Assembly: GCA_919902665.1 (NCBI GenBank)
Contig: CAKKRK010000191.1
Span: 1 to 34,772, forward strand
Origin: Nitrospiraceae bacterium
GTDB taxonomy: Bacteria > Nitrospirota > Nitrospiria > Nitrospirales > Nitrospiraceae
Length of the DNA: 34,772 nucleotides
Direction of reading: 5' to 3'
Shown one piece after another: positions 1-8,472 of the stretch. A program made the position numbers and the translations under genes. The notes beneath the pieces are model-generated. The model was given only the letters and a program-made list of their open reading frames with translations. It did no database searches and was not told the DNA's origin. Every line of letters begins with the position of its first letter. Positions within the stretch are counted from its first letter, which is position 1.

Positions 1-481
1 GAGGCTAGGGCAGCTGTCGCGTAACCTGGTGTCCACCAAATCGGGGGAAGATCAAGCTACGACCATGAAAGAAAACAAGCAACTTCCTACGTCCCATGGT
101 AGAGCTCCCTTTCTTCCTTCTCGATACCCGTGATGAGGCCCACGGTCAACATGAGTTTTTCCGCAGCCTGCTAGGACTTGTCGCGTTGATTCCCCTGTGT
201 TTGCCTGAGCGTCACTCCCAGGCGCTGCGCCAGGACGAACGGATGATCAATAGCCTCACCACATTCTTCTCCTGGTATCCAATTCGTTTTCGTTTGATTC
301 ACGACTCACCTGAGTTGGCGCGAGAGCGGTCGATCTTACTCAGCTGCCTCCGACCTCGGATTTCACCGGAAGATCCATCCCTTCAGACAGCGGATGCAGC
401 TTGAAATTATATGTTCCCAGGAGTGGATAGGAAAAACGGGAGATGTGAAGGCCCGATGAATTGCGTGGCGGGTAATTTCTG
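1..481. other. Region without a supported gene
   Basis: No convincing gene was found here. A reading frame open from base 2 to a stop at 131-133 on the plus strand could be the last 43 codons of a gene entering from the left, but it has no recognisable domain. A 102-codon plus-strand frame at 96-404 lacks a ribosome binding site and any known motif. The region is the 3' flank of the minus-strand carboxypeptidase gene that ends at 482. I see no clear hairpin terminator in it. Confidence 0.4.
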
Positions 482-1414
482 CTAGTGAACTGTTTCGGTC
501 GCGCGCAGGCCGTAGTCGATCAAACTTTTCGCAGTATTCCACCGGCGATTGGAGTTCAGAATCACGAGGAGCAGGTCGCTGCCATTTTGAGAGACTTTCG
601 CAATCAGGCATCGACCTGCTTTGGAAGTGAATCCGGTCTTCACCCCTACTACACCTGGAATGCGACCAAGTAAACGATTCGTGTTATGCAGGACGTAGGC
701 GCGATAGCCACTAACCGGTGTGATAATTTCGCGTTCTTCTTTGACGAGTCCTCGGAAGACCGCGTTCCCCATCGCCACCTCACTGAGTGTCGCGAGATCT
801 TCCGCCGTCGAGTAATGATCGGGCCCGTCGAACCCGCACCCGTTGCTGAAATGCGTGCCGGATAGTCCAAGTGCCACGGCCTTGGCATTCATCAATTTCA
901 CAAACTGCGCTTCATCGCCGCCGACATGCTCGACAGCTGCCAGGCAGGCGTCATTGGCTGAGACCATCATCATCGCCTTCAATAAATCTCCCAGGCGAAA
1001 CACTTCTCCAACCTTGAGTCGCAGGTGAGTCTTGGGAGCTCTCGCCGCATTCCGACTCACGGTGGCCAGATCATCGAGGCGGCCTTTCTCAAGAATGATC
1101 AGCGCCGACATGATCTTGGTAAGACTAGCCGGCGAGAGACGTTTCCCCACCTCGTACTCGTACAGGATGCGACCCGATCGCAATTCCTTTAGGAGAATGC
1201 TGTGCGCCGGAATTCGTTTCCAAGGGAGAGGTTGCGGAACATAGCTGACAGGATGGGTGGCCCGCGTCCTAGAATGGTCCTCCATCCCTGAAGCCGGACA
1301 TATGGTGAGTATGAGCAACGAAAGAAAGACGGCCGAACTTAGCGCAAGACGAGGAAGGATCCGACCCCAACTCTGTCTATGATCGTCGGGCGAGATAGGG
1401 TCGTGCTGCGCCAC
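482..1414 (-). CDS. D-alanyl-D-alanine carboxypeptidase (penicillin-binding protein 5/6 family)
   Basis: Serine peptidase of family S11 that trims the terminal D-Ala from peptidoglycan stem peptides in the periplasm. All three penicillin-binding motifs are present: SLTK with nucleophile S97 and K100, SAN at 152-154, and KTG at 259-261. A hydrophobic signal segment covers residues 22-43. At 310 residues it contains the catalytic domain but little room for the C-terminal beta domain and amphipathic membrane anchor of full-length PBP5, so it may be released or held only by the N-terminal segment. The start is a GTG with a GAGG ribosome site 9 bases upstream. It is last in a short minus-strand operon with two small genes. 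The family is certain; the exact paralogue (DacA, DacF and so on) is not. Confidence 0.93.
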   Translation of the reverse strand: MAQHDPISPDDHRQSWGRILPRLALSSAVFLSLLILTICPASGMEDHSRTRATHPVSYVPQPLPWKRIPAHSILLKELRSGRILYEYEVGKRLSPASLTKIMSALIILEKGRLDDLATVSRNAARAPKTHLRLKVGEVFRLGDLLKAMMMVSANDACLAAVEHVGGDEAQFVKLMNAKAVALGLSGTHFSNGCGFDGPDHYSTAEDLATLSEVAMGNAVFRGLVKEEREIITPVSGYRAYVLHNTNRLLGRIPGVVGVKTGFTSKAGRCLIAKVSQNGSDLLLVILNSNRRWNTAKSLIDYGLRATETVH

Positions 1415-1429
1415 AAAAGACCGCCTCTT

Positions 1430-1618
1430 TTAGAAAATAAAGGATTCACGCACTTTATCACCTTTCCGCCCACTATCAATGACTTTATGAAAAAACCGGA
1501 GGAGGTCGGCCAGATCAATCCAGAACCCGCAATTGAGACAGCGTGCGTATAGTCGACGATTGACAAGGGTATAATGACGCTCCACCAGCATAAATCCTTT
1601 GCACTTGAGGCACTCCAT
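1430..1618 (-). CDS. Small zinc-ribbon protein
   Basis: A 62-residue protein starting MECLKC. Two CxxC pairs, C3/C6 and C27/C30, are separated by about 20 residues, the classic four-cysteine zinc ribbon. The C-terminal half is an amphipathic, basic segment. An upstream extension of the same frame overlaps the neighbouring two-helix membrane gene and looks non-coding, so the ATG at 1618 is preferred; a GGAG lies about 13 bases before it. It sits 20 bases after the membrane gene and 15 bases before the carboxypeptidase gene, so the three are probably co-transcribed. Its function is unknown; a nucleic-acid or protein-binding adaptor is possible. Confidence 0.6.
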   Translation of the reverse strand: MECLKCKGFMLVERHYTLVNRRLYARCLNCGFWIDLADLLRFFHKVIDSGRKGDKVRESFIF

Positions 1619-1638
1619 ACATGTCCCGTTCTCTCCGA

Positions 1639-1845
1639 TTACCGAATGCGATTCATGATGAGTGCGACGCATCCGGCGAGCAAGCCGCCGCCCATGAGCG
1701 TCGTGCCAAAGTACACCAAGACATTCGTGCCCCCAGCCGGTTGAGTCCCTTCCCACAAATCCCGAACCCCACCCTGCACCATCAGGACGGAAAGGGTCAA
1801 GAGAGCCCCAATCATGAACCACCATGCAAAGGATCGAAACGCCAT
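1639..1845 (-). CDS. Small two-helix membrane protein
   Basis: A 68-residue hypothetical protein with two transmembrane segments, about residues 5-22 and 45-65, joined by a short loop containing LWEGTQPAGG. A longer 91-codon version would begin exactly on the -35 box of the promoter at 1886-1914, so the ATG at 1845 is preferred. It is the first gene of the promoter-driven unit that continues into the zinc-ribbon gene and the D-Ala-D-Ala carboxypeptidase gene. I do not recognise the family. Two closely packed helices resemble small inner-membrane accessory proteins, but no function can be assigned. Confidence 0.55.
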   Translation of the reverse strand: MAFRSFAWWFMIGALLTLSVLMVQGGVRDLWEGTQPAGGTNVLVYFGTTLMGGGLLAGCVALIMNRIR

Positions 1846-1885
1846 CGTAATGCCTGATAATCGCGGGCAGTTTTCCTCACCGGCA

Positions 1886-1914
1886 ACTCTAGCGAAGGCC
1901 CTCCTGGCTGTCAA
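1886..1914 (-). promoter_or_regulatory. Sigma-70-type promoter of the small-protein/carboxypeptidase operon
   Basis: On the minus strand a perfect -35 TTGACA (1914-1909) is followed by a 17-base spacer and a -10 TAGAGT (1891-1886, four of six matches). Transcription would begin near 1880, about 35 bases before the ATG at 1845. The assignment rests on sequence only. Confidence 0.6.
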
Positions 1915-1920
1915 GAATAG

Positions 1921-3135
1921 TCAGCGATTGCTCGCGTCCGACCCTCGTGCCTTCGACGTTGCAACAGATTTGAGTCCACGGTGAAGAAAGATCGAGACGC
2001 TTCCACTCCCGTTATCGGCGATGGCCAGTCCCGGTTCTTCCAGCGCAGAGGTTATGACATGAAAGGACGAAAGAGCAAACGGACCGGACTTCGTGCGGTA
2101 ATTTCTCGGTGGGTAATGGAAAGTCCCATCGCCTTTCCCGAATAAGATCGACAGGTCATTGGACTGGAGATTGACGATCGCGACATCCTCGATCCTATCG
2201 CCATTGAAATCCTTCGCCAACCCAAAGTTTGGACCGGCATCAGCCCCGGAATCCTTACCGGATCGGAATGTCGCGTTGCCGTTTCCAAGAAATGTCGTGA
2301 AGCTGTCCTTCTCTCCGTTGATAACCAGTAGATCTCTGTGATGATCGTTATTGAAGTCGGCAAAACTTACGCCAAGAGGTCGACGGCCTGTCGAATAGTC
2401 TGTGGGCTCCCGAAAAGAACCGTCGCCATTCCCGAGCCAAATGGAGACTGCATTCGACATAGGTCCTCCATTCGTCACCACCATGTCTAGCCTCCCATCG
2501 GTATTGAGATCAGAGAGGGCAACGGATGTGGGAGTATCTCCATGTTCGTACTGAGCTCCGTGTCGAAATTCACCGGTCCCGTTCCCTAGAAATATTTTGA
2601 TTTTATCATTCCGTAGGGCAACGACAAGATCTGTATGATGATCGCGGTTGATATCGTTGGCGGCCAGTGCAATGGGTGCACGATGGACCGGATACCGTGG
2701 TCCCTCTTCAAACTTTCCATCTCCATGCCCGAGCAAGATCATGATTTCGTCGCCACCGGAGCACGCCAAGGCCACATCAGCATGTCGGTCCTGATTGAAG
2801 TTGCCCATCACGAGGGAACGCGGTTCCTGACAAACATTGAGCTGAATCTGATCTCTGAATGTCCCATCTCCATTCCCTAACAGTATCGAGAGGGTATTAC
2901 TCGCAATATTAGTGGTGACGAGATCGGTGAATGAGTCATGATTGAGGTCCTCGGCGACAATCGTGGTTGGATTCTTGCCGACCTTGTAGCTGGCAAAATA
3001 ATAAAAAGGATCAGGTGGGTTATACGGCTCGCTCTTGGAACAGGCCCACAGACCATGACCAATGAGAAGAAACAGCCATAGCAGGGAAAGAAGGGGCCTG
3101 GCTGCATGGGACTTCCGCTCGATACCAGTCTTCAC
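1921..3135 (-). CDS. FG-GAP/VCBS repeat lipoprotein
   Basis: Secreted lipoprotein predicted to fold as a beta-propeller of FG-GAP/VCBS repeats. The repeats start at about residue 60 and recur every 45-50 residues; at least six show the pattern DxNxDxxxD followed by LGNGDGTF-type turns, the calcium-binding loops known from integrin-alpha propellers. The start is a GTG at 3135 with GGAG 5 bases upstream, which gives a clean lipoprotein signal: a basic n-region (KTGIERKSH), a hydrophobic core, then LWAC with C32 as the lipidated cysteine. A longer ATG-initiated frame from 3228 would bury this signal. The length is 404 residues. It is divergent from the gene at 3309. Such proteins often mediate binding at the cell surface, but the ligand cannot be told here. 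Confidence 0.85.
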   Translation of the reverse strand: MKTGIERKSHAARPLLSLLWLFLLIGHGLWACSKSEPYNPPDPFYYFASYKVGKNPTTIVAEDLNHDSFTDLVTTNIASNTLSILLGNGDGTFRDQIQLNVCQEPRSLVMGNFNQDRHADVALACSGGDEIMILLGHGDGKFEEGPRYPVHRAPIALAANDINRDHHTDLVVALRNDKIKIFLGNGTGEFRHGAQYEHGDTPTSVALSDLNTDGRLDMVVTNGGPMSNAVSIWLGNGDGSFREPTDYSTGRRPLGVSFADFNNDHHRDLLVINGEKDSFTTFLGNGNATFRSGKDSGADAGPNFGLAKDFNGDRIEDVAIVNLQSNDLSILFGKGDGTFHYPPRNYRTKSGPFALSSFHVITSALEEPGLAIADNGSGSVSIFLHRGLKSVATSKARGSDASNR

Positions 3136-3252
3136 ACCGTCTCCGACACCCCAACCCTGCTCGACCAATGGGCCTATGATGATGGAATCAGAAGGCCCAG
3201 TATACAGAGGCGGTCTTCCCACGCGCAATCTTCAGCAAGACCTCATCAGCCT

Positions 3253-3282
3253 TTGAATTTTGCCTGCCGCTTACGTTATGAT
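3253..3282 (+). promoter_or_regulatory. Putative promoter for the 106-residue protein gene
   Basis: A -35-like TTGAAT (3253-3258), an 18-base spacer and a -10-like TATGAT (3277-3282, five of six matches) lie just upstream of the AGGAGG ribosome site and the ATG at 3309. Sequence match only. Confidence 0.45.
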
Positions 3283-3308
3283 GCGACGTTACTTTTAGGA
3301 GGAAGGTT

Positions 3309-3629
3309 ATGAGCAAAATTGTGAACGTTGATATCACGATGTACGGGATTGCCGAAGTTCTTACCTGGTGTCATGATCGAAACAAGGGGCGTATCCCTGG
3401 CGTTGATACCCCGGGCTTCAAAAAAATGCAGGAGCTGTTGGCGGAGAAGCCGCAATCGGCGGATTATTTTACGCTTGATCAGTTCTGGAAGAAGAAAGTG
3501 ACGCTGCCCTTAACCGAAGACGAAGTTTCGATGATTGATCGTTGTCTCTACGACATTCCCAATTTAGACAACGAACCGCTCCCGCAAATTCGGCACAAGT
3601 TTTGGCCTCAGCAGGTGGAAGCCCACTAG
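3309..3629 (+). CDS. Hypothetical protein, 106 residues
   Basis: A soluble protein of unknown function. The ATG is preceded by a strong AGGAGG ribosome site 7-8 bases upstream and by a plausible promoter, so expression is likely. The sequence has no signal peptide, membrane helix or metal-binding cysteine pair. It is rich in aromatic residues (several Trp and Tyr) and has an acidic/basic mix typical of a small cytosolic alpha-helical domain. It stands alone, divergent from the FG-GAP lipoprotein gene and convergent with the PCP_red tandem gene. I do not recognise a family. Confidence 0.8.
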   Translation: MSKIVNVDITMYGIAEVLTWCHDRNKGRIPGVDTPGFKKMQELLAEKPQSADYFTLDQFWKKKVTLPLTEDEVSMIDRCLYDIPNLDNEPLPQIRHKFWPQQVEAH

Positions 3630-3710
3630 AAGAGAATCTCCGATCTGAATTGGTTGGGTGGGTATTTTCTGGGAACACGTTGGAATTGATGGAGGAGAAG
3701 CTTCGTCCAA

Positions 3711-4712
3711 TTAGAGTGTTCCCTCGCCTTTGAGATAGCTGCGGAAACGATCCATGAGATCGGCTCCCAGAGTTCCGCCATCAGGTTTCTTTGTCGACGG
3801 GTCGGCAAAGTGTCCACGGATTTCCTGAAGACGTTTCTCCGCCTGATCATTCCCCTGCAAACGCTTGGTTTTCTGGAGAGCGGTTTCGAACGCATCGAAC
3901 GTTAATTCATGATAGCCGAACGAGCGGATGCGCTTGACGGCTTTCATCATCGCCTGATTCCGAAATGTCGTCAAATGGTCTGAGTCAACTTCTTTCAACC
4001 CCAGCTTGCGTGCACGCCGTTCGGCTGCTTTGCGGATACCGCTACGGACAAAATCAGGAGACGTTTGAAGCCGCTTCCAGGCTTCATCCGTCCATGCCAT
4101 TCGTTCCTGCGGTGCTTCCCAGAGTTCATGCAGGATCTGTTCATCGATGCGGGTGAGGCCCCGTTCTCTGGCCAGATCCTCACTATCTCGTTTCAGCATA
4201 TCCGTCACAAAGTCCATTGCGATGGGCGGCGAGTGCTTTAACTTGTCTTGCAGTAGCGCCACAGCTTCCTCGGTCCATTCCATCGGGGGGCCGCTCTCCT
4301 CACGGAGGTCACCAAGCGCTTCCACTTTTTCAAACAGCTCGACATTCACTTCGAGATGCCCCCGCTCCTTCGCAATTTCCTCCGCAATCTGCTTGATCAT
4401 CGCGCGCATAAACTCGGGTACCATACCCAACCGTTCCTTCGCGGCGGCAGTCCATGGCAGGCGGCCATTAGCCATCTCATCGACAGCGGAGGCCATGCCG
4501 GCCTCACCGCCCATGCGTCCCATCATCTGTCCCTTAAACTGCTCAAGAATCTCCTCGGTGATTTCCTCGTACCCCAATTCTCGCGCTTTTGTCTCAGCCA
4601 AGCGACGGACCATGCCACGCAGAAATATTGGGGCGCGCTCCATGCGTTTGAGAGCACCGTCGGTCCAGCGGACGTCCGTGGTATTCGCCTGCGAAGAATC
4701 TGATGCCGACAT
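3711..4712 (-). CDS. Tandem PCP_red-domain protein (4-5 copies)
   Basis: A 333-residue cytosolic protein made almost entirely of repeats resembling the C-terminal domain of the light-independent protochlorophyllide reductase B subunit (ChlB/BchB; Pfam PCP_red). The signature is W(T)xxAxxRLxxxPxFxRxxxRxxxExxARExGxxEIT. Copies start at about residues 15, 86, 145 and 206, with a partial copy at 256-281. The third is more divergent. The ATG at 4712 has AAGGGGA just upstream, whereas an upstream in-frame TTG at 4727 does not, so 4712 is preferred. It lies 26 bases after the HU/IHF gene, at the end of the rpsA-sppA-ihfB block. No photosynthesis gene is nearby and no nitrogenase-like core is fused to it, so a chlorophyll role is unlikely. 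The function is unknown; a protein-docking module is one inference. Confidence 0.85.
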   Translation of the reverse strand: MSASDSSQANTTDVRWTDGALKRMERAPIFLRGMVRRLAETKARELGYEEITEEILEQFKGQMMGRMGGEAGMASAVDEMANGRLPWTAAAKERLGMVPEFMRAMIKQIAEEIAKERGHLEVNVELFEKVEALGDLREESGPPMEWTEEAVALLQDKLKHSPPIAMDFVTDMLKRDSEDLARERGLTRIDEQILHELWEAPQERMAWTDEAWKRLQTSPDFVRSGIRKAAERRARKLGLKEVDSDHLTTFRNQAMMKAVKRIRSFGYHELTFDAFETALQKTKRLQGNDQAEKRLQEIRGHFADPSTKKPDGGTLGADLMDRFRSYLKGEGTL

Positions 4713-4738
4713 GGATTCCCCTTTCAACCAGACAATCG

Positions 4739-5020
4739 CTACTGTTGGTTGAGTAATTCCTTCAGCTCTTTGCCGGCCTTAAAGAATGGGACTCGCTTGG
4801 CCGGTACCGCAACCGTCTCTCCGGTCTTTGGATTGCGCCCTTCTTTCATTCGACGAGCCCGCAGACGAAAGCTGCCGAAGCCACGGATCTCAGTTTTATC
4901 GCCATTCTTCAGCGAATCCCTGACACAATCGAAAATGGTATTGATCACTACTTCGGCCTGTCGCTTCGTCAGCGTGGTGACTTGCTCAGAAACTTTTTCA
5001 ATGATCTGCGCCTTAGTCAT
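4739..5020 (-). CDS. ihfB: HU/IHF-family DNA-binding protein (IHF-beta-like)
   Basis: A 93-residue histone-like DNA-bending protein. Typical features are the N-terminal MTKAQIIEKV helix, EIRGFGSF in the first beta strand, GRNPKTGE at the tip of the DNA-binding arm (which supplies the intercalating Pro) and the terminal FKAGKELKELL helix. The ATG at 5020 has GGAGG six bases upstream. A GTG two codons earlier would abut the ribosome site, so it is rejected. Its place downstream of rpsA matches the cmk-rpsA-ihfB order of many Proteobacteria and supports IHF-beta. From sequence alone HU cannot be excluded; a second family member lies at 31798. Confidence 0.9.
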   Translation of the reverse strand: MTKAQIIEKVSEQVTTLTKRQAEVVINTIFDCVRDSLKNGDKTEIRGFGSFRLRARRMKEGRNPKTGETVAVPAKRVPFFKAGKELKELLNQQ

Positions 5021-5068
5021 ATCCACCCTCCCTTCGCCGCGATAACCGCCACACCTTCATGGCCACAG

Positions 5069-5971
5069 CTAGAATGCCATAAGATACTTCAAATTCACAC
5101 CCGGCTGAACATCCAACTTGGGGAACAGCATGCTGAGTTTCGAGTCTAGAACTTCGCGAAGAGAAAACCGACGGCGAGGCTCGATGACCTTCGGTTCCCC
5201 TTCGATTCCGACGACCTCCGCAGCCAGTTGAATGGCATCTTCCAAGTCGCCGAGTTCGTCGACCAGCTTTGCTTCCTTAGCCTGACGTCCGGTAAAGATT
5301 CGCCCGTCGGCCAACGATTGAGCAGCCCGGAGCTCGAGTGAACGGCCTTCCGATACCGCCTCGATAAACTGCTTATGGACATCATCCATCACGCCCTGCA
5401 ACAAGCCTCTTTCATCCGCACTCATCTTCCGAAGTGGAGAACCGACATCCTTATACTTTCCGCTCTTAATGACGACCCCCTCCACACCGATCTTCTGGAG
5501 TAACCCTTCCACATTGGCCGTTTCCATAATAACACCGATACTACCGGTCAGAGTCCCAGGATTAGCCACAATCCGATCCGTTGCGGCAGCGATGTAATAT
5601 CCTCCCGATGCGGCGACACTTCCCATTGACGCGATCACCGCCTTGTTGTGCTTACTTCTGACCCGCTTGACGGCATTATAAATCTCTTGAGATGGCACAA
5701 CGCCGCCTCCAGGACTATCAATTCTAATGACGATGGCCTTGATGGAAGGATTTTCGCTGAATCGCTTCAGCTCCCCAATGGTCGTCTGAGAATCCAGAAT
5801 GACTCCCTCAACTCGAATCAGAGCGATCCGGTCCTCAGTGGATAAATCGAGGTCGGGGAACAAGAGATTGATCAGAATTAGCACCCCCAGCCCCACTGCG
5901 AAAAGCCAAAAGGCTTTCCGCAGTAGATGGCGTTTGGGAGGCTGTTCCGCCGGTGTCACTTCATCCGCCAT
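5069..5971 (-). CDS. sppA: Signal peptide peptidase SppA (short form)
   Basis: Membrane-bound serine protease of family S49 that degrades cleaved signal peptides and other small membrane-held peptides. An N-terminal anchor spans about residues 20-38. The catalytic serine S122 lies in AASGGYY and the general-base lysine K174 in SGKYKDVG. The 52-residue gap between them equals that between the catalytic pair of Bacillus SppA (S147/K199). IDSPGGG at 84-90 forms the usual substrate-side loop. At 300 residues it is the single-domain form, not the duplicated 67-kDa E. coli form. It lies between rpsA and ihfB, with gaps of 36 and 48 bases, and is probably co-transcribed. Confidence 0.95.
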   Translation of the reverse strand: MADEVTPAEQPPKRHLLRKAFWLFAVGLGVLILINLLFPDLDLSTEDRIALIRVEGVILDSQTTIGELKRFSENPSIKAIVIRIDSPGGGVVPSQEIYNAVKRVRSKHNKAVIASMGSVAASGGYYIAAATDRIVANPGTLTGSIGVIMETANVEGLLQKIGVEGVVIKSGKYKDVGSPLRKMSADERGLLQGVMDDVHKQFIEAVSEGRSLELRAAQSLADGRIFTGRQAKEAKLVDELGDLEDAIQLAAEVVGIEGEPKVIEPRRRFSLREVLDSKLSMLFPKLDVQPGVNLKYLMAF

Positions 5972-6007
5972 TGACCATATCCCACATCGTTCCCAAAACC
6001 GATCGAC

Positions 6008-7723
6008 TTAGTTTTGATCGTCCGGTTGCGACCGTTTCCGGCTCTGTTTGGCCGCTCGCCCCAGACTCTGGTCCAACACGCCTTGTGTCGAGTGATAGTC
6101 GTCAACCTGCTTACGCTCCCAGTCCTGTTGATGGTCCCGAAGGCTGAGTGCAATCTTGCGTTCCTCTCGATCGACCTTGATTATCTTCGCCGTCACGTCA
6201 TCCTGCAACTTAAACTTTTCTTCGAGCTTCGCAGAGGGTTCAAGACCAGATTCGCTGACATGGATTAAGCCTTCCACCCCAGCGTCCAACTCGATGAAGA
6301 TTCCAAAGTCAGCGACTTTCGACACCTTGCCGGTCACTGAATCCCCGATGTGATAGCGCGCTGGAATCGCTTCATCCCACGGATCACGCGCCAACTGTTT
6401 ATAGCCCAACGAGAGCCGCTCTTTTTCTTTGTCGATACGCAACACAACCGCTTCCACTTTTTGTGCTTTTTTGAACAGCTCAGAGGGATGCTTGATGTGC
6501 TTCGTCCACGACATGTCGGAAATATGAATGAGCCCGTCAATCCCCTCTTCAAGTCCAATGAAGGCACCGAAATCAGTCAGGCTCTTTACCTTTCCCTCAA
6601 TACGAGTCCCGACCGGATATTTGCCTTCGATCATGTCCCAGGGATTGGGCGCCGTTTGTTTCATGCCTAATGAGATCTTGCGGCTCGCGGGGTCGACATT
6701 AAGCACCGCGGCTTCCACTTGATCACCAACCGCTACGACTCTCGATGGATGCCGGACTTCGTGCGTCCACGACATCTCGGAAACGTGCACTAATCCCTCG
6801 ACACCCGGCTCGAGCTCTACAAACGCTCCGTAATCGGTCAGACTGACCACACGACCGCGGACTCTGGTGCCAATCGGATACTTACCGGCAACATTGGTCC
6901 AGGGATCCGCACTCTTCTGCTTGAGCCCGAGAGAAATACGACCGGTTTCGCGATCGTACTTCAGAACGGTGACTTCGGCCTTATCTCCCACCGTAAACAG
7001 TTCCGATGGGTGTCCAACTCGCCCCCACGACATGTCGGTGATGTGCAGCAACCCGTCAATCCCGCCGAGATCAATGAACGATCCGTAGTCGGTGATGTTT
7101 TTGACGGTCCCCTGGATGAGTTGTCCTTCCTTGAGCGTAGCCAGCGTTGTCTGCCGCTTTTTATCCCTGGTTTCTTCCAACAACACACGCCTTGACACGA
7201 CCACATTCCCTCGCCGGTGGTTGATCTTGATGATCTTCAGGGGGAAGGTCTTTCCAACGAGCCCATCCAGATCACGAACTGGATGAAGATCGATTTGCGA
7301 GCCTGGCAAGAACGCTTTGACACCAATATCGACCATCATGCCGCCTTTGATGCGTGAGACAATCTTCCCTTCTATGCTCTTCTCTTCCTTGTGGAGAGTC
7401 TCGAGTTCCTCCCAAATCTTCATCTTGTCGGCTTTTTCCTTGGAAAGGACAAGATTGCCGTCTGCGTCTTCACATTCTTCGATATAGACTTGGACCCGGT
7501 CACCGACCTTAAGATTCTGAAGCTCCTCGGAAGAGAACTGATCAGTCGGAATCATACCCTCTGATTTGTACCCGATATCGATGACGACCTTGTCCTTGTT
7601 CAAGGCCACGACCCGACCCTCGGTAATCGTGCCTTCTTCAAGGTTCCGAAAAGTTTCTTCGTATAACGCGGCCAATGCCTCCCGGTCTAACTGAGCGTCA
7701 CTACCGTTGGATACCGTACTCAT
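6008..7723 (-). CDS. rpsA: 30S ribosomal protein S1
   Basis: RNA-binding protein that brings mRNA to the 30S subunit. Six S1 (OB-fold) domains are visible at about residues 32-97, 115-180, 200-269, 285-356, 372-443 and 459-530. The last four carry the strong RNA-binding signature (YGxF(I/V)xL, GL(I/V)H(I/V)S/TxMSW). At 571 residues it is the full-length, six-domain proteobacterial type, with a basic tail (SRKRSQ). The first two domains are the more divergent ones that bind the ribosome in E. coli. TAGGA lies 8 bases before the ATG. The neighbours (cmk and plsC upstream, sppA and ihfB downstream) reproduce the conserved cmk-rpsA-ihfB context. Confidence 0.98.
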   Translation of the reverse strand: MSTVSNGSDAQLDREALAALYEETFRNLEEGTITEGRVVALNKDKVVIDIGYKSEGMIPTDQFSSEELQNLKVGDRVQVYIEECEDADGNLVLSKEKADKMKIWEELETLHKEEKSIEGKIVSRIKGGMMVDIGVKAFLPGSQIDLHPVRDLDGLVGKTFPLKIIKINHRRGNVVVSRRVLLEETRDKKRQTTLATLKEGQLIQGTVKNITDYGSFIDLGGIDGLLHITDMSWGRVGHPSELFTVGDKAEVTVLKYDRETGRISLGLKQKSADPWTNVAGKYPIGTRVRGRVVSLTDYGAFVELEPGVEGLVHVSEMSWTHEVRHPSRVVAVGDQVEAAVLNVDPASRKISLGMKQTAPNPWDMIEGKYPVGTRIEGKVKSLTDFGAFIGLEEGIDGLIHISDMSWTKHIKHPSELFKKAQKVEAVVLRIDKEKERLSLGYKQLARDPWDEAIPARYHIGDSVTGKVSKVADFGIFIELDAGVEGLIHVSESGLEPSAKLEEKFKLQDDVTAKIIKVDREERKIALSLRDHQQDWERKQVDDYHSTQGVLDQSLGRAAKQSRKRSQPDDQN

Positions 7724-7779
7724 ATGAACGTCCTACCTCTTCCGACTATTGTCGGGTGCTGATGGTGAAGTCACCGGGC

Positions 7780-8472
7780 TCACTCAGCGTTGTGAGCGTC
7801 GGTGGTTGGCCTGTTGGGTGTGTCGTGAGCCAGATCGTCCTTCCCCTTTGGAGCAAGAACTTGACCTAAGGCTGCAATGTGCTCAATCACCGTACGGCTG
7901 ACCTGTTGATAGAACTGTTTCGCTTCTGCCCTCTCTCTTTGTTTTCCCGGTTCGAACTGAATGGGTTCCCCGAATCGTACTGTAACCTGACGCAACCGAG
8001 GCCAGCGAGCCCCGATGGGCAGCACGTCAAAGGTTCCTTTCAAGTAGGCTGGAACGACTGGGCACCCAGTCTGGGACACAATCACTCCGATACCTGCTTT
8101 CGGAGGCCGGAGGTGGCCATCATGGCTGCGACCGCCTTCCGGAAAAATGACCACCACATGCCCTGCTCGAATTAGGTTGACCGCTTTCCCAAACGCCTCT
8201 CGGTCAAGACGTCCCAGCCTCACCGGTATCCAGCCCAACGCCTGCAACAGACCGTTCAACACCGGGATCGGAAACAAGTCGTTCCGTCCCAAGTACCAGG
8301 CCCTCCGACGCATCCCACAGCCCAGTAGTGGAATATCGAGGTAGCTGGCATGATTTGCCGCGATCAGCATCCCTCCGGCCTGAGGAACCTGACCTTCGAC
8401 ACGATACCGAAAGCACATCCAGCTGACGGCACGCGCCAACACCCACAGAAATCCGTAGATAACCCCACTCAC
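7780..8472 (-). CDS. plsC: 1-acyl-sn-glycerol-3-phosphate acyltransferase (PlsC family)
   Basis: Inner-membrane enzyme that transfers an acyl chain to lysophosphatidic acid, giving phosphatidic acid for phospholipid synthesis. The acyltransferase motifs are complete: HX4D as H41-ASYL-D46, and FPEGGRS at 110-116 for glycerol-phosphate binding. An N-terminal hydrophobic segment (about 5-20) associates it with the membrane. The length of 230 residues is usual. Its ATG overlaps the cmk stop by 4 bases, so translation is probably coupled. The C-terminal tail after about 200 is polar. A paralogous acyltransferase role such as lysophospholipid remodelling cannot be excluded. Confidence 0.93.
   Translation of the reverse strand: MSGVIYGFLWVLARAVSWMCFRYRVEGQVPQAGGMLIAANHASYLDIPLLGCGMRRRAWYLGRNDLFPIPVLNGLLQALGWIPVRLGRLDREAFGKAVNLIRAGHVVVIFPEGGRSHDGHLRPPKAGIGVIVSQTGCPVVPAYLKGTFDVLPIGARWPRLRQVTVRFGEPIQFEPGKQRERAEAKQFYQQVSRTVIEHIAALGQVLAPKGKDDLAHDTPNRPTTDAHNAE

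Noticed and set aside
2..133. Possible 3' end of a plus-strand gene entering from the left
   Set aside because: Only 43 codons with no recognisable motif; mentioned under the region note but not called.
96..404. 102-codon plus-strand frame at the left edge
   Set aside because: No ribosome site, no domain, odd composition; treated as chance.
3711..4712. Annotation of the PCP_red protein as protochlorophyllide reductase
   Set aside because: The catalytic nitrogenase-like part of ChlB/BchB is absent and no pigment gene is present.
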